Part shown: one piece after another, positions 23,218 through 33,155 of the stretch
How the letters are laid out: every line of letters starts with the position of its first letter
Numbering within the stretch: the first letter of the stretch is position 1
DNA from: Bisporella sp. PMI_857
Taxonomy: Eukaryota; Ascomycota; Leotiomycetes; Helotiales; Helotiaceae
Assembly (NCBI GenBank): GCA_021307315.1
Contig: JAJSPD010000025.1
Location: forward strand, 496,001 to 560,000
DNA length: 64,000 nucleotides
Direction: 5' to 3'
The notes under the pieces: generated by a model
Told to the model about the DNA's origin: nothing
The model's database searches: none
Seen by the model: the letters and a program-made list of their open reading frames with translations, nothing else
Translations under genes and position numbers: made by a program

Positions 23218-24349
23218 ATGTTGGAACCGTACAGGGCATCAGGCCAGCTGGGCGAGGGCATCTTCGTGATAAACAAGCAGAGGATATTAGTTGCGCTTTC
23301 TCTAGCATTAACGTATGATACCTCAACATTCAACAGAGGCAGGGCAGAGCTGATGACCGGGCAGGTGGGCATTCGCAGCCATCCTCCCAAACTACAAGCA
23401 AACCATTACAGATAAAGTAAAGAACAAATGGACAGACTACGTCGAGCACCTACCAGCCGTCGAAGTCGACTGGCATCCAACCTATGATCCGAAGACGCAA
23501 TTTAATCAATCGAAAGTCGCGCTCATCATTGAAGGTCGTCCTCTGCCTTCCTTAGTACCACAACTATTACATATGATTTCCGTTGTGCCTCCCGACTGGA
23601 GATTCAAATTTATAGGCAGTAACAAGAGCGTCATTGCAGTTTCCAGAAGTTTCGCAACACAATACCACGAGGCAAATGGGAAACTGGATTTGATCGTCCT
23701 TCCCCCGCCATGGAAGATAGACAGTAAGGAGGATGTCCATCGACTACTCACCGATATCCGGTTCTACGAGGAACACCTACCCGAGGTAGAACATCTGCTC
23801 AAGTTTGAAAGCGATGCTATATTGTGCTCAAACTCAGACGACAGTCTGAACAACTGGCTTGACTACGACTGGGCCGGGGCTCCCAGGTATATTTCCTTCC
23901 TTTCTCGCCCCACCCCTAGTTAACGAGTGAACAACAGGTCTGCAGACGACAGATTCGCCGGCAACGGCGGCCTCTCCCTACGTCGGGTCAGCATGATCAA
24001 AAGAGTTCTCTCCTTCCAGTCGCGCTACAACGACACCGAGCCCGAAGACGAATGGTTCGGTAAACGCCTAGTCACAACCCCCGGCGCCAAGGTCGCGAGC
24101 GCCGAGCAAGAAACACGCTTCTCCGTCGAAGACATCTGGCATCCGAAACCCATGGGCTTTCATGTTCGGGACGGAGGAACGAATCTAGCGGACGAAGTGT
24201 GGAAGGATCCTAAGCGGAGGAAGGCGAACTTTGATTACTGCCCCGAGCTGGTGATGATCATGCCCATGAAGCTGGAGAGGGAGCGGTGTGCTGGGGATAA
24301 TAAGGAAGGCGAAATCGTGCGAAGGGAGCTGAAGCATGATGAGGCTTGA
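23218..24349 (+). CDS. DUF5672 type II membrane protein, putative glycosyltransferase (paralogue 3)
   Basis: Third DUF5672 copy. Exons 23218-23312, 23365-23886 and 23938-24349 give 342 residues. The first intron is phase 2 within the membrane anchor; splicing restores ILVALSLALTWAFAAILP (about residues 23-40). This matches the intron position and phase in copy 1. The lumenal domain shows SKVALIIEGRPLPSLVPQLL, MISVVPPDWRFKFIGSNKSV, YHEANGKLDLIVLPPPW, the DxD-like FESDAILCSNS, WLDYDWAGAPRSADDRFAG, GNGGLSLRRVSMI, NDTEPEDEWFGKRL, KPMGFHVRDGGTNLADEVW and FDYCPELVMIMPMKLERERC. This is the copy closest to the usual family consensus. The start ATG at 23218 gives a 20-residue cytosolic tail; no better ATG was found upstream. 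Confidence 0.87.
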
Positions 24350-25072
24350 TGATGAGTGATTGAAAGCAGAGGTCGTTGGAGAGAATATGCAAGTATATGG
24401 GGAAGTAAAGATCTGTGTATGTTATAGAAAGGCTGCCTTCTCTGGATGGAGTATTTATGGCAAAGGTCAGGAATGGCGTTCTTTGATCGAAGTCAAGGTT
24501 CTTTTTATGTCCTTGCATATAGGGTGTGTAGATATGCTCATAGCAATATCAGACGAAATGAAAGTAAGCCCGGAGATGGGTATATACCAACTTGGGAGGC
24601 GGTGACCATGAGATTGAGAGGTGTACCCGTATTTTTAAGCTTGAAAACACTGATTACTTGAGGGAGTTTAGGTACACGAAGCCTCTTTGAGTATTTGGAC
24701 TTCAAGTTCAAATATCTTTCCAGGCGCGAAAGAACGTCAACGGAGCTCTCGAGGATTAAATATATGCGTCAAGATGGGAAAAGAAATTACAAACTGCGAT
24801 TGTGACAGCTTGAAGTTTAGATTTGCTCGTGTCGGATCAGGTTGCTTAGGAATCAGACTTAGGGCAGAAGTACTTTTCATTTTACCTAAGCATGATATGT
24901 CTTGGAATTACTACTCATAAATTCTAAGGGCATTGTAAATGGGCAGCGCAACACCGCTGATGATCCCAAGTATTCTCGTGTGCCCCAAAATACAACGCAA
25001 TTCCCATTGCCTTTCCCACCGACGCCATGCCTTATATATCCGATTCGTAGCTTCGTCTTGTATACTACCATC
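24350..25072. other. Convergent 3' flanks
   Basis: Between the 3' ends of DUF5672 paralogue 3 and the PARP-E2 gene. Frames at 24360-24920 have no recognisable domain. Nothing else seen. Confidence 0.4.
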
Positions 25073-28000
25073 CTATAAGCCTTCAGGCCTACCGCTACTA
25101 GGTCCGCCTCTAAAGTCCGCGAAATCCTTTGGCACCTCCCAGCCATGAGTTCTGCATGCACGAATATACGCGTCAACAGCCTCGCCGTTGCCATAGTCCC
25201 CTTGTTGACTGCCTGTACTCATCAGTCGTGCAGGGCGAGGTTCGCAATTCATGATCGCAAGACGGACTTGTAGGAGGACACTCTCGATGGAGGAGACGGC
25301 ACTCCAGCCAGAATTCGTAAGGAGCTCCATACACAAAGCTCCACCCATGGTTACGTGTCCACCGCCACCTGAGGTGAACGGGAGGAAACGAGGACGAATG
25401 ACACGGACGAACGGTGGGCTGTGAGGATAGTCCTTGCCGAAGCGGATTTCGAGGACAATGCTGCTCACACCCGCGGTCTTCATATCTTTAGCGAGTGGAA
25501 GTGTCTCTTCAAAAGAATGAAGCTCGACAATCCATTGATATACGTTGCTGATGTTCTCTGTATGTATATACCATCCAATTTCATGCAAAGGAGTCTTCTC
25601 TTGAATCTTCACAATCGTTTGCATCTCTCTGGTCAGCCGCATTGTTGCTGCTGGAGTTGCATATGTAGGTGGGTCAAGGATTGGAAGGGTCGCATGGTTC
25701 AATGAACCAGGCACAAACTCAGTAAGTGGTTCTGCAGCAACTTTCCCCTTAACTCTGCCACTGACAGCAGCATCCTCATCATCTGAGAAAAGAAAAGAAA
25801 TGTCATCAAGTTCTTCCTCGTCAGAGATGGTGGCGTTGAGTTCAAGATAATTACCAGATGACTTACGTCGCTTGCTCGACTTCTTCTTATGGTCTCCCCT
25901 GACTGCTCTGAAAGTTTTCGAGATGTTAACTGCACAGAGAGGAATACCAACCGGCTTGTGAAGCGTCGATCTGACTGTGAATTTGGGATCCTGCTCGATC
26001 TCTCCCAGCGGTGATGGATCAGTAGAGCTTGATAACGCAGAGCTGCTATCCGGCGCGGAGCTAATTTGTACCATCAGATATCTGCATTGAATCCAATCGA
26101 CATGCTGAACAACAAGATATGGACTGCTGCTTTGGAATTGCGAAGGACAGTTCACGATCTCGTTTAAGCTCATTGCAGAATTAATCTTGAGCTCAGAGCC
26201 AGGCCATGAGCAGGTAACAAATGAAGCGTAACCACTAGAGACATTTTGCTCCAAAGCATGATAGACGCCATGACCATAAGCTCTACCGTGTAAGGTTTCA
26301 GAGAAGTCGAGCCCATGTCGTATAATACTGTGCCAGTTTTGCAAAGGACTTCCGTGGAAGGCGAACATGGTAGGATACAATGCATGCAAGTTGGCTTGCT
26401 CCTTCTTCAAAGCATTCAGGAAGCGTTGTTCCTTGTCTGGAGATCCTTGAGCAAAGCGAAATTGAACCCATCCATCGGCTATGTTAGAGCATTTTTGATC
26501 CAGTTTAATCTTAGCCGCTAGCGGATCTGATTCTTCTTGACCTGGGCATTTGTCGACCTGGACTATGCACGAGCGATTTGAGGCAATGATCCATCGCAAC
26601 ATGCCCAAGGCTGCTGGCGATATACGCTCCTTCCATGCACGGAGATTTGGTTCCGACGTTCGACTTTGACTAAGCAGATATGCTCTCAATTCTGTGATCG
26701 AAGGCAACGTGTCAAGGAGCATTACAATCGTCTCAGCTTTATGAGTTTCGTCGAGATCATCAAAGTTCTGATCATACAACACTAACTTGGCCGGATGGAG
26801 GAGAATAGGAGGAGGAGTAGTTGCTGGGGTAGTTGGCTCTGACTGCTCCACGGCTCCATTGCCTGATCGTGGAGTTATTCCATCGCCCGATAGCTTGACC
26901 GTAGGATATAATGAGATATCCTCAATCCGAATATGCCTCGCTGCCCCTAAATAAACGATTACAACCCAATCCCCGTTTCTGATAGGACACGTCGTTCCTG
27001 TTTCAAATATAAGTTCCTGATGAATAGAATCATACTTGACCTCTAAGGCACTCTCAGGCTCTTGTGTAACTCTAAAATTCGTCACAGGTGTGTCCTGACG
27101 AGGTGGAGCAAAGGAATGGAGATTAGGAGCTCTTGACGAGGTTACGGTATTTAGAACTGCCGGTACGCTGAGACTCATGCCAGTAGGGTACTCGCGAATT
27201 CGTCGGTACATCGCAGCGATGTAGCAGAAGCTAACGAGCAGATCGACAACAGTAGATTGTGTCAAGATTTCGTGCTCGATCGAAGGGCCAAATCCTAGTG
27301 ACATGTATTGATACAAACAAAGAGGTTTGTCGCAGACATATGGCTTCAATGCCTCGAAATCTCCATGGATTCTGTCATGGCAAACGAGGCAGAACTCGGT
27401 GCATCGTAAGAAGTAGCGCATTGCAAATTGTGCGACTATCAACGGGAATGACTTTTGGTTGTTATGGGCGTCAACGAGATGGTCTGCACACATCATTTCA
27501 GGCAGAGAACTTTGCTTAGGGGTCGATTCCTCGTAGTATTTCGCTTCCAAGTGAGCCACCTTCTGATCCGGTCGTCCCTGTTTATCATTAAACCAAAGTT
27601 TTGCGCCATCCCAACCGACGCAAATACTAGTTCTAATCTTTAATAGGGATATGAACTGGTCGTTGATGAATTCGTTCAAAGAGCTACTGATGAAAATGCT
27701 GCTGAAAACGCCAGATATTGGTTGCACTGCTGTAGAGTCACCACTCTGTTCGTTAGAACTCTTGCTCTCATTCTTGACAATTTCAGTAAAGGCAGCAAGG
27801 GCTTGACTTGAGGTAGGCTTGTATTTATCGCAAACCCCGATCCGAAATGAGATGTTTAATGACTTTGCAGGGTCAGAGATGATCGCATCGAAGGTTTTGT
27901 AGCCCGAAGAATACTTCACCAAAATCACAATATATTGTGCTGGCAACACGTCCCATGCCTGTAGGGCTTCTTCTGAAAGACCAAGCTTAGCTGCCTGCAT

Positions 28001-28666
28001 AGAGATACTCAGCAGACATGTGGCTGAGTCTGCCTTCATGCCACTCAAGATACCAATTTTGAAGCCAGAGTATCTTAGAGCTCGAAGATCCTCCTTGATA
28101 CGTCGATTAAGCCTATAAAGTTCATCAGGGGCAAGCTGGGGTCTCAGTCTAGTAGATGGATTTCCGGCCGATGTGCCAAACCCCCCAAACCCATCGTCGT
28201 CGTCAGAGAAACCGTCATTGTAACCATGATCAAAATAGTCCTCCTCCTCCTCGTCCTCCTCGCCCTCTTCATCATCGTCCAGCGCATCTTCCATATCTAC
28301 ATCTGACCCATCCTCAACTCTGGAAGCGCCGGGTTCAGTCCCAGCTGCAAGAACAATGTTCAACCGTGTGGAGATGCTCATAACAAGCTCACTAATACGT
28401 AGGCCCAAAGAGCAGCTGCCAATAATTTGAAGGGCTTCATTGACAGCTTTTGGAACATCAGGGGACTTGGTAAATATCAGGAAAGCGTTTCCAGAAGGAT
28501 ATTCGGAGACATCGATTGCAAGCAGTCCGATAGTAATGGAAGTAGCAGTTGTTGAATATTGAAAGACGATATCCCCATCGTCATCCCCTCTGGCAATTCC
28601 AGAGATGTTAGCAATTGACTTCTCGGATGCTGCCTTAACATCGGCAAGGAAAGCCTTCCTAGTCAT
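25073..28666 (-). CDS. PARP-like ADP-ribosyltransferase fused to a UBE2Q-like E2 ubiquitin-conjugating domain
   Basis: One 1197-residue open frame without introns, joining two post-translational modification enzymes. An N-terminal region with an acidic stretch (about residues 120-165) is followed by a Cys/His-containing middle part. The PARP catalytic core begins near residue 765 with FAFHGSPLQNWHSIIRHGL (catalytic His) and has GRAYGHGVYHALEQN...GYA (catalytic Tyr); where poly-ADP-ribosylating PARPs carry Glu, the sequence reads CRYLMVQ. This suggests mono-ADP-ribosylation, as in PARP6/8/16-type enzymes. A basic linker with KKKSSKRRKSSG precedes the C-terminal E2 fold: EIGWYIHTENISNVYQWIVE, GKDYPHSPPFVRVIRPRF, and the active-site block GGALCMELLTNSGWS with the catalytic Cys near residue 1112. 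PARP plus UBC proteins are a known fungal clade. Substrates are unknown. Nuclear location is likely from the basic linker. Confidence 0.92.
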   Translation of the reverse strand: MTRKAFLADVKAASEKSIANISGIARGDDDGDIVFQYSTTATSITIGLLAIDVSEYPSGNAFLIFTKSPDVPKAVNEALQIIGSCSLGLRISELVMSISTRLNIVLAAGTEPGASRVEDGSDVDMEDALDDDEEGEEDEEEEDYFDHGYNDGFSDDDDGFGGFGTSAGNPSTRLRPQLAPDELYRLNRRIKEDLRALRYSGFKIGILSGMKADSATCLLSISMQAAKLGLSEEALQAWDVLPAQYIVILVKYSSGYKTFDAIISDPAKSLNISFRIGVCDKYKPTSSQALAAFTEIVKNESKSSNEQSGDSTAVQPISGVFSSIFISSSLNEFINDQFISLLKIRTSICVGWDGAKLWFNDKQGRPDQKVAHLEAKYYEESTPKQSSLPEMMCADHLVDAHNNQKSFPLIVAQFAMRYFLRCTEFCLVCHDRIHGDFEALKPYVCDKPLCLYQYMSLGFGPSIEHEILTQSTVVDLLVSFCYIAAMYRRIREYPTGMSLSVPAVLNTVTSSRAPNLHSFAPPRQDTPVTNFRVTQEPESALEVKYDSIHQELIFETGTTCPIRNGDWVVIVYLGAARHIRIEDISLYPTVKLSGDGITPRSGNGAVEQSEPTTPATTPPPILLHPAKLVLYDQNFDDLDETHKAETIVMLLDTLPSITELRAYLLSQSRTSEPNLRAWKERISPAALGMLRWIIASNRSCIVQVDKCPGQEESDPLAAKIKLDQKCSNIADGWVQFRFAQGSPDKEQRFLNALKKEQANLHALYPTMFAFHGSPLQNWHSIIRHGLDFSETLHGRAYGHGVYHALEQNVSSGYASFVTCSWPGSELKINSAMSLNEIVNCPSQFQSSSPYLVVQHVDWIQCRYLMVQISSAPDSSSALSSSTDPSPLGEIEQDPKFTVRSTLHKPVGIPLCAVNISKTFRAVRGDHKKKSSKRRKSSGNYLELNATISDEEELDDISFLFSDDEDAAVSGRVKGKVAAEPLTEFVPGSLNHATLPILDPPTYATPAATMRLTREMQTIVKIQEKTPLHEIGWYIHTENISNVYQWIVELHSFEETLPLAKDMKTAGVSSIVLEIRFGKDYPHSPPFVRVIRPRFLPFTSGGGGHVTMGGALCMELLTNSGWSAVSSIESVLLQVRLAIMNCEPRPARLMSTGSQQGDYGNGEAVDAYIRACRTHGWEVPKDFADFRGGPSSGRPEGL

Positions 28667-29794
28667 ATTAATCTGTCTGGTGTCAGGATGTCATATCATG
28701 GAGGTCATGAAGGCGTCCGTGAACAGCACTGCTTTCGCGAAAAAAGAGGTATATTACCTATTGTTCACCAAAGGGCGACGTAAGAGCTAGGTGTAGCCGA
28801 GGCGGGTTGAAGAGAGCTGGGAGTTGACTATTGAGGGCTAGTGGGCAGCTTTGAATACTGAGATACGCTTAGTTGTTGGAAAGATAAAAGAGGACAGCGA
28901 ATATATATTAGGCGCTGATGAAATAGAAGTAGCGCGTATATGGTGCTGGCTTTATTGTATTAGTAGACTCTGAGGGCAAGATGAATGTCCTAGATCTCAA
29001 TAGAAGAAGTGGTAAATGGTGGTGAGGATATTCATCTTCGGAGGTGCAGAAAGATGGATCAGATATAAATAGGATCAGTAGAATGCGAAAACCAGTCGAG
29101 ATAGAAATGAGCTAGCAATTGCTCTTTTTGAGGTGAAGAAAGGTGAAGAAAGAAGTTTGGGTTAGTGGTAATGGGAATGGGAATGGGAATGGTAGTACTT
29201 GTGGGTAGGGTTGGTGAGTGGCAGGCAGCCTTGCGTCTGCCTGTTTCGAGCGAGGCGAACTAGCAAGAACGAATGTTGAGATCGGTCATCAGAGACCAAC
29301 TCAGCATTGGAAGCAGACTCCGATCAAATAGGATAGATCTATTTCTCGAGGTTTCATGGACCAGATTTCTAGCATCATGTGGAAGAAAGGGCAAAGGTTG
29401 TCTTTGGAAGTTTTATATCCTTCTCTGGACCATCTTAAGGCCCCATGAGTAGAAGTTGGAATGTCGTTGAAGCCAAGGTCCCCTGTAGCGCCACTGCATG
29501 GGTGATGGGTCCCCTGCCGGACAAAGCCTCGACAGCGCTAATCCCCCTCCTCTCCTCCCCCCGCCCACTACACGCTACACGCTACACACACACGCACATT
29601 GCTAAGACATGCTAACCTAAATCTAGATATATACCCAGTTTATACCTAAAAACAAGCCATGTACCAAAAATAACAATACAAAAACAATACAAAGAACAAG
29701 GCGTACCCACCTTTCCCTTCTGCGCATGGTCGATCCGTGATGCTCTATCGTGAGAAGATATACTGTGCTGGATTCTGATCAAGCTGCTCGAGCT
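28667..29794. promoter_or_regulatory. Divergent promoter region of PARP-E2 and COG7-like genes
   Basis: About 1.1 kb with no supported gene. Holds a GGGAAT hexamer array at 29170-29193 and a CTACACG/CA-rich simple repeat at about 29569-29597. Either could affect transcription or simply be slippage products. Confidence 0.45.
29170..29193. repeat. Short tandem array of GGGAAT
   Basis: Three to four copies of the hexamer in direct order. Length is too short to mean more than a microsatellite. Confidence 0.7.
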
Positions 29795-30892
29795 ATGGCA
29801 TGGGATTCAAAGTCCGCCAGGCATCGGCAGACCAGCAATCTTCCTACTAAGCCGCCAGCTGGTGGACAGCCTCAGAACCATACCAACATAAAATTCGAGC
29901 CCAAATCCGCTCACGTTACCGACCCTGCGCTTCAGCCTTTTCTCAATCCTTTGTACGACCCCTCCGAATATCTCAATTCCACGCTCCCCTCTCTACAGGG
30001 CTCCATTGTGACGTCTTCGAACGGAACATTGCCCCTCGCAGAGCTCTCTATTCAAACGCAGACCCTCTTATCACAGCTCAGTGCACACACTACACGCCTA
30101 ACAACAACCCTTACTCAATTAACCGATGAGATACTCAGAAGCGGAAGTCGTTTGGCATATGAGGTCGAAGTTCTACGTGGCGAGACATTGGGTTTATCCG
30201 AAGCCCTGGCCGAGGGGCTACAGGACGATGTAACAAAGTTTGTTCCTGCTGGCTTGGAGCAAGATCTTGAAAAAAGACCCTCAAAAGTTGGAGAACACGC
30301 GGCCCGCAAAGGTTCCACTGTTACATTGCCAAAAACGCCGACCCAAGTTGAAACTCCCTCAATCGTGGATCCGCCATATATCACGCAGCTGCGGACGCTA
30401 ACATTGGTACGATCGAGACTGGACACAGTCATTAAGACGTTTGGAGATGCGATGGCTTGGACGTTCCCGCCTTCTGAGGTCTCTGTTACATCTTCATTTC
30501 TATCCGTCTCGGCACCAGAACCCGGATCAGATATGCACAGCATTGAAGAGAAAGGGCAGCAAGTATCACAAAAGCTCCGGGATGAGATTGCAGACCTGCT
30601 GATTGGTGGAGACCCAATCGATGGGATCGAGAATGCAGCCAAACGTGTGGAAGAACTGAAAGATCTAGCGACCGTTTGGAAAGGTACCGCAGAAGAACGG
30701 GCACGGATCAAGTTTGTGGAGAGTTTAGCCAAATTGGTGGAAGATAGGCACAGGGAATTATTACGTGAGGCAGAACACAATGATCGGCTCAGGCAACGAG
30801 TTGAGACGCTTCAAGATGAGGTTAGCAAGGAGGAGAGCAAGTCGCAAAGCGGATATGGCTTTCTTAGTCAGCTGCAGAAGCTTCGTGGTTAA
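29795..30892 (+). CDS. Probable conserved oligomeric Golgi (COG) complex subunit 7
   Basis: Single-exon protein of 365 residues from the ATG at 29795; the frame is open further upstream but only from a GTG at 29750. It resembles the fungal COG7 family: an opening PFLNPLYDPSEYLNSTLPSL block, then long helices (LSIQTQTLLSQLSAHTTRL, LTDEILRSGSRLAYEVEVLR), a PPYITQLRTLTLVRSRLDTV segment and a C-terminal coiled coil (RHRELLREAEHNDRLRQRVE). COG is a tethering complex that keeps Golgi glycosyltransferases in place by retrograde vesicle traffic. The protein has no membrane helix or signal peptide, as expected. It is much shorter than animal COG7 (about 770 residues), so subunit identity rests on the N-terminal pattern and could be another coiled-coil tether. 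The 5' end could be extended by an unseen exon. Confidence 0.6.
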   Translation: MAWDSKSARHRQTSNLPTKPPAGGQPQNHTNIKFEPKSAHVTDPALQPFLNPLYDPSEYLNSTLPSLQGSIVTSSNGTLPLAELSIQTQTLLSQLSAHTTRLTTTLTQLTDEILRSGSRLAYEVEVLRGETLGLSEALAEGLQDDVTKFVPAGLEQDLEKRPSKVGEHAARKGSTVTLPKTPTQVETPSIVDPPYITQLRTLTLVRSRLDTVIKTFGDAMAWTFPPSEVSVTSSFLSVSAPEPGSDMHSIEEKGQQVSQKLRDEIADLLIGGDPIDGIENAAKRVEELKDLATVWKGTAEERARIKFVESLAKLVEDRHRELLREAEHNDRLRQRVETLQDEVSKEESKSQSGYGFLSQLQKLRG

Positions 30893-31246
30893 GGAATTAT
30901 TGAGGTTACGCACCCCATCCTCCTTCTTTCTGATTATACATGTCTATATCTAGTCATGACATCTCATGCTAGATATTCGCTTTTCATCCTACCGTTATCG
31001 TCCAGGATGGGATCATGGGTCTCGCCGCAAGATAGATACTATCTTCAGATCCTGCCCCAGTTGTCCATGTCTCCTTGTGCACAAATAGTGTTCTTTCCCC
31101 ATCTGCACATTTTCCTCACCGTACATGAGCCTGACTCTACTACTACCTGTTTTTTCGTGCCCTCATTCTCAGTGTCGACTTTTAGTCAGGGTGCTTTTAC
31201 CATGCGTATCTATCTCACGACTGACTCTAAAACTCTATCGTAAATC
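30893..31246. other. 3' flank of COG7-like gene
   Basis: Pyrimidine-rich, non-coding as far as can be seen; frames at 30956-31243 have no domain. Also the former promoter of the adjacent pseudogene. Confidence 0.4.
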
Positions 31247-32704
31247 ATGCTTCGGGCCAAAGAGATCACTGGCCATATCGCCAACCAACTATTTCGGAGC
31301 CGACCCAGGCGCCATATTCGGCTCTATTTCGTCGTAGCCACTCTATTCTGTCTAATACTAGGCCGAGATCATTTGGTGAGTCCCTTCTCACCAAACCTCC
31401 AGCTATTGAAAGAGAGGCCATCCCTTGTGCTGTACTGCCTAGTCCATGCACACAACACACGACCTTTTGACTCCTCCATGATGCCTGGGATATTGAAATA
31501 TACCAATGATACTTTCGCTCAACAGCATGTCTTGTCTCTGAATGGCAATCATCTTAGGAACCTGGGTCCAATTGTCCACTGAACTCACAATCAACAGGTT
31601 TCTTTCATGGAATGCGAAATTTCAACTAATATTTGCTCCAAAAGTATGGCCGTATTCTAAACATTAACGACTCATCAAGCACAAATATCCCAGGTGCCTC
31701 TAAATTCATTGCCAAGGTTCTTGTCGGAGCTCAAAAGACTTGTTCAGGCCAAGCTGGGAGTCCCGCGTGCGAGCAGATTCCATCATCACCACTATCTCGT
31801 CGTATTCTTGTTTCAAAAGTGGTGCAGCGTTATGTACCTCCTCGGTTCGTCAATTCGGGAACGACGATGGGATATGTTGCAGATCTATAGCATTTATACG
31901 AGCGAGCTAAGGATTTGCAAGAGAGAGATTCTCAGAAGTCAACATGTGTTGTCACAGCTCTTTGGCGAGCAAGAACTAAAAAGTTCGCAGTATCTATAAA
32001 GCAGTCAAGCTGAAAGACGAGCGTAGCTATCCGCTGCACTGGGAAAAATTTTCAATTCTAACCAGCAGTCTTCAGATATCAATACATATTTTCCTGAGAG
32101 AAATACTGAATATGGGATTTGGCTTGACTATATCAGTAACATCTTTCACATTGGCAACTCCACGAACGATCTTCGATCTGCTAAATTCAGCCATTCCAAT
32201 GTTGAAAGGGAATTCCAGTATCTCCAATGCTCATAATTATGAGCAGTTCCATTTGCCTATTGATCTTAACTTTGCCTCAACTGCATTCTCCCGGACTGAA
32301 TTATCTATCACAGTCAATCACAAAAATACTCCACAGGATGACATCCTACCAGATACTTTAGAGTGGGAAGACCGTGAGCTATTGACTAATATTCGAGTTC
32401 CTGGGTCTTCCGTTCCTGTTGCCATAAATCTTGACGTAAATGAAACGATCCCGGGAGACTGGTGGAGAAAGATGTGGTATTGGAAGCATACTAGAGCAAT
32501 AGCGAACCAGCAATTTGATGCATCGCAGAACGCAGTAGAGGCAGCTGCAGCAGCGGAAGGTGGTGATTGCTGGTGGGACTTGAGAGGCGGTCAAGGAGGA
32601 GTCTGGACATTAGGGGAGAATGGTATGCCTGGGAGGAAATCTGCGCTGGGTTTGAGAAGGGGCTGTTTGGGGAGGAGGACGACAACATAGAAAATATGGA
32701 CTGA
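31247..32704 (+). pseudogene. Decayed PLOD-like fungal glycosyltransferase
   Basis: Remnant of a fungal type II membrane protein with a PLOD-like glycosyltransferase domain. The start is intact: a basic tail, a membrane helix (LYFVVATLFCLILG) and RPFDSSMMPGILKYTNDTFA. After that, family blocks appear in order but in changing frames: SWNAKFQLIFAPKVWPYSK (about 31616-31672), LVGAQKTCSGQAGSPACEQIP and PPRFVNSGTTMGYVADL followed by a TAG, then HLYERAKDL, SQHVLSQLFGEQELK in another frame, NTEYGIWLDYISNIFH, and the long 32245-32625 part with PGDWWRKMWYW and DCWWDLRGGQGGVWT. A final frame change is needed to read EWYAWEEICAGFEKGLFG to the TGA at 32702. At least two in-frame stops and three to four frameshifts cannot be removed by plausible introns. 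The catalytic acidic region is largely missing. Confidence 0.72.
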
Positions 32705-33155
32705 AGACAACATTGGCAATGCTTTCCCATGGTACTAACAATGGCCGAGAAAGTATAAGTACACTAACGATTGCTACATATAACGAACTCTCAGGAATTT
32801 CGACCCTTTCACACATTTCCGCGAGTAGTGAATCCCTATACTTTAAGCCGCATGCCTTGCACATAAATCTTAATTCATTCCTCCCACTGTTGAGACTTGA
32901 TCTGAAGCACGGTACATCATCGGCTACAACTGCTCGTTTAGGCACGCCGAAGAGATGCTATGGTTCTGTTATAGAAATAGAAGTTATGCTTGTAGATCTC
33001 TGCATCCTTCAAGAGAACTAGTGACTCACATTTTGAGCCCTCTACTTTAGCACTCATATAAAAAACCATCATTCTTGCAGAAAAAGGAAATCTCCTACCG
33101 GAAACTTGCTTTGACTCAAAGAATTATAATCTTAGTACAAAAGTTGTCGAACACC
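32705..33155. other. Promoter side of the M20 peptidase gene
   Basis: No supported gene; a plus frame at 32713-33021 has no domain. A possible TATA-like CATATAAAAAACC lies near 33054. Confidence 0.4.

Noticed and set aside
18061..24349. Calling the DUF5672 genes rhamnosyltransferases
   Set aside because: Neighbourhood suggests it, but nothing in the sequences fixes the donor sugar; kept as a hypothesis only.
30115..30780. 221-codon minus-strand open frame
   Set aside because: Antisense to the COG7-like gene, Ser-rich low-complexity reading with no family.
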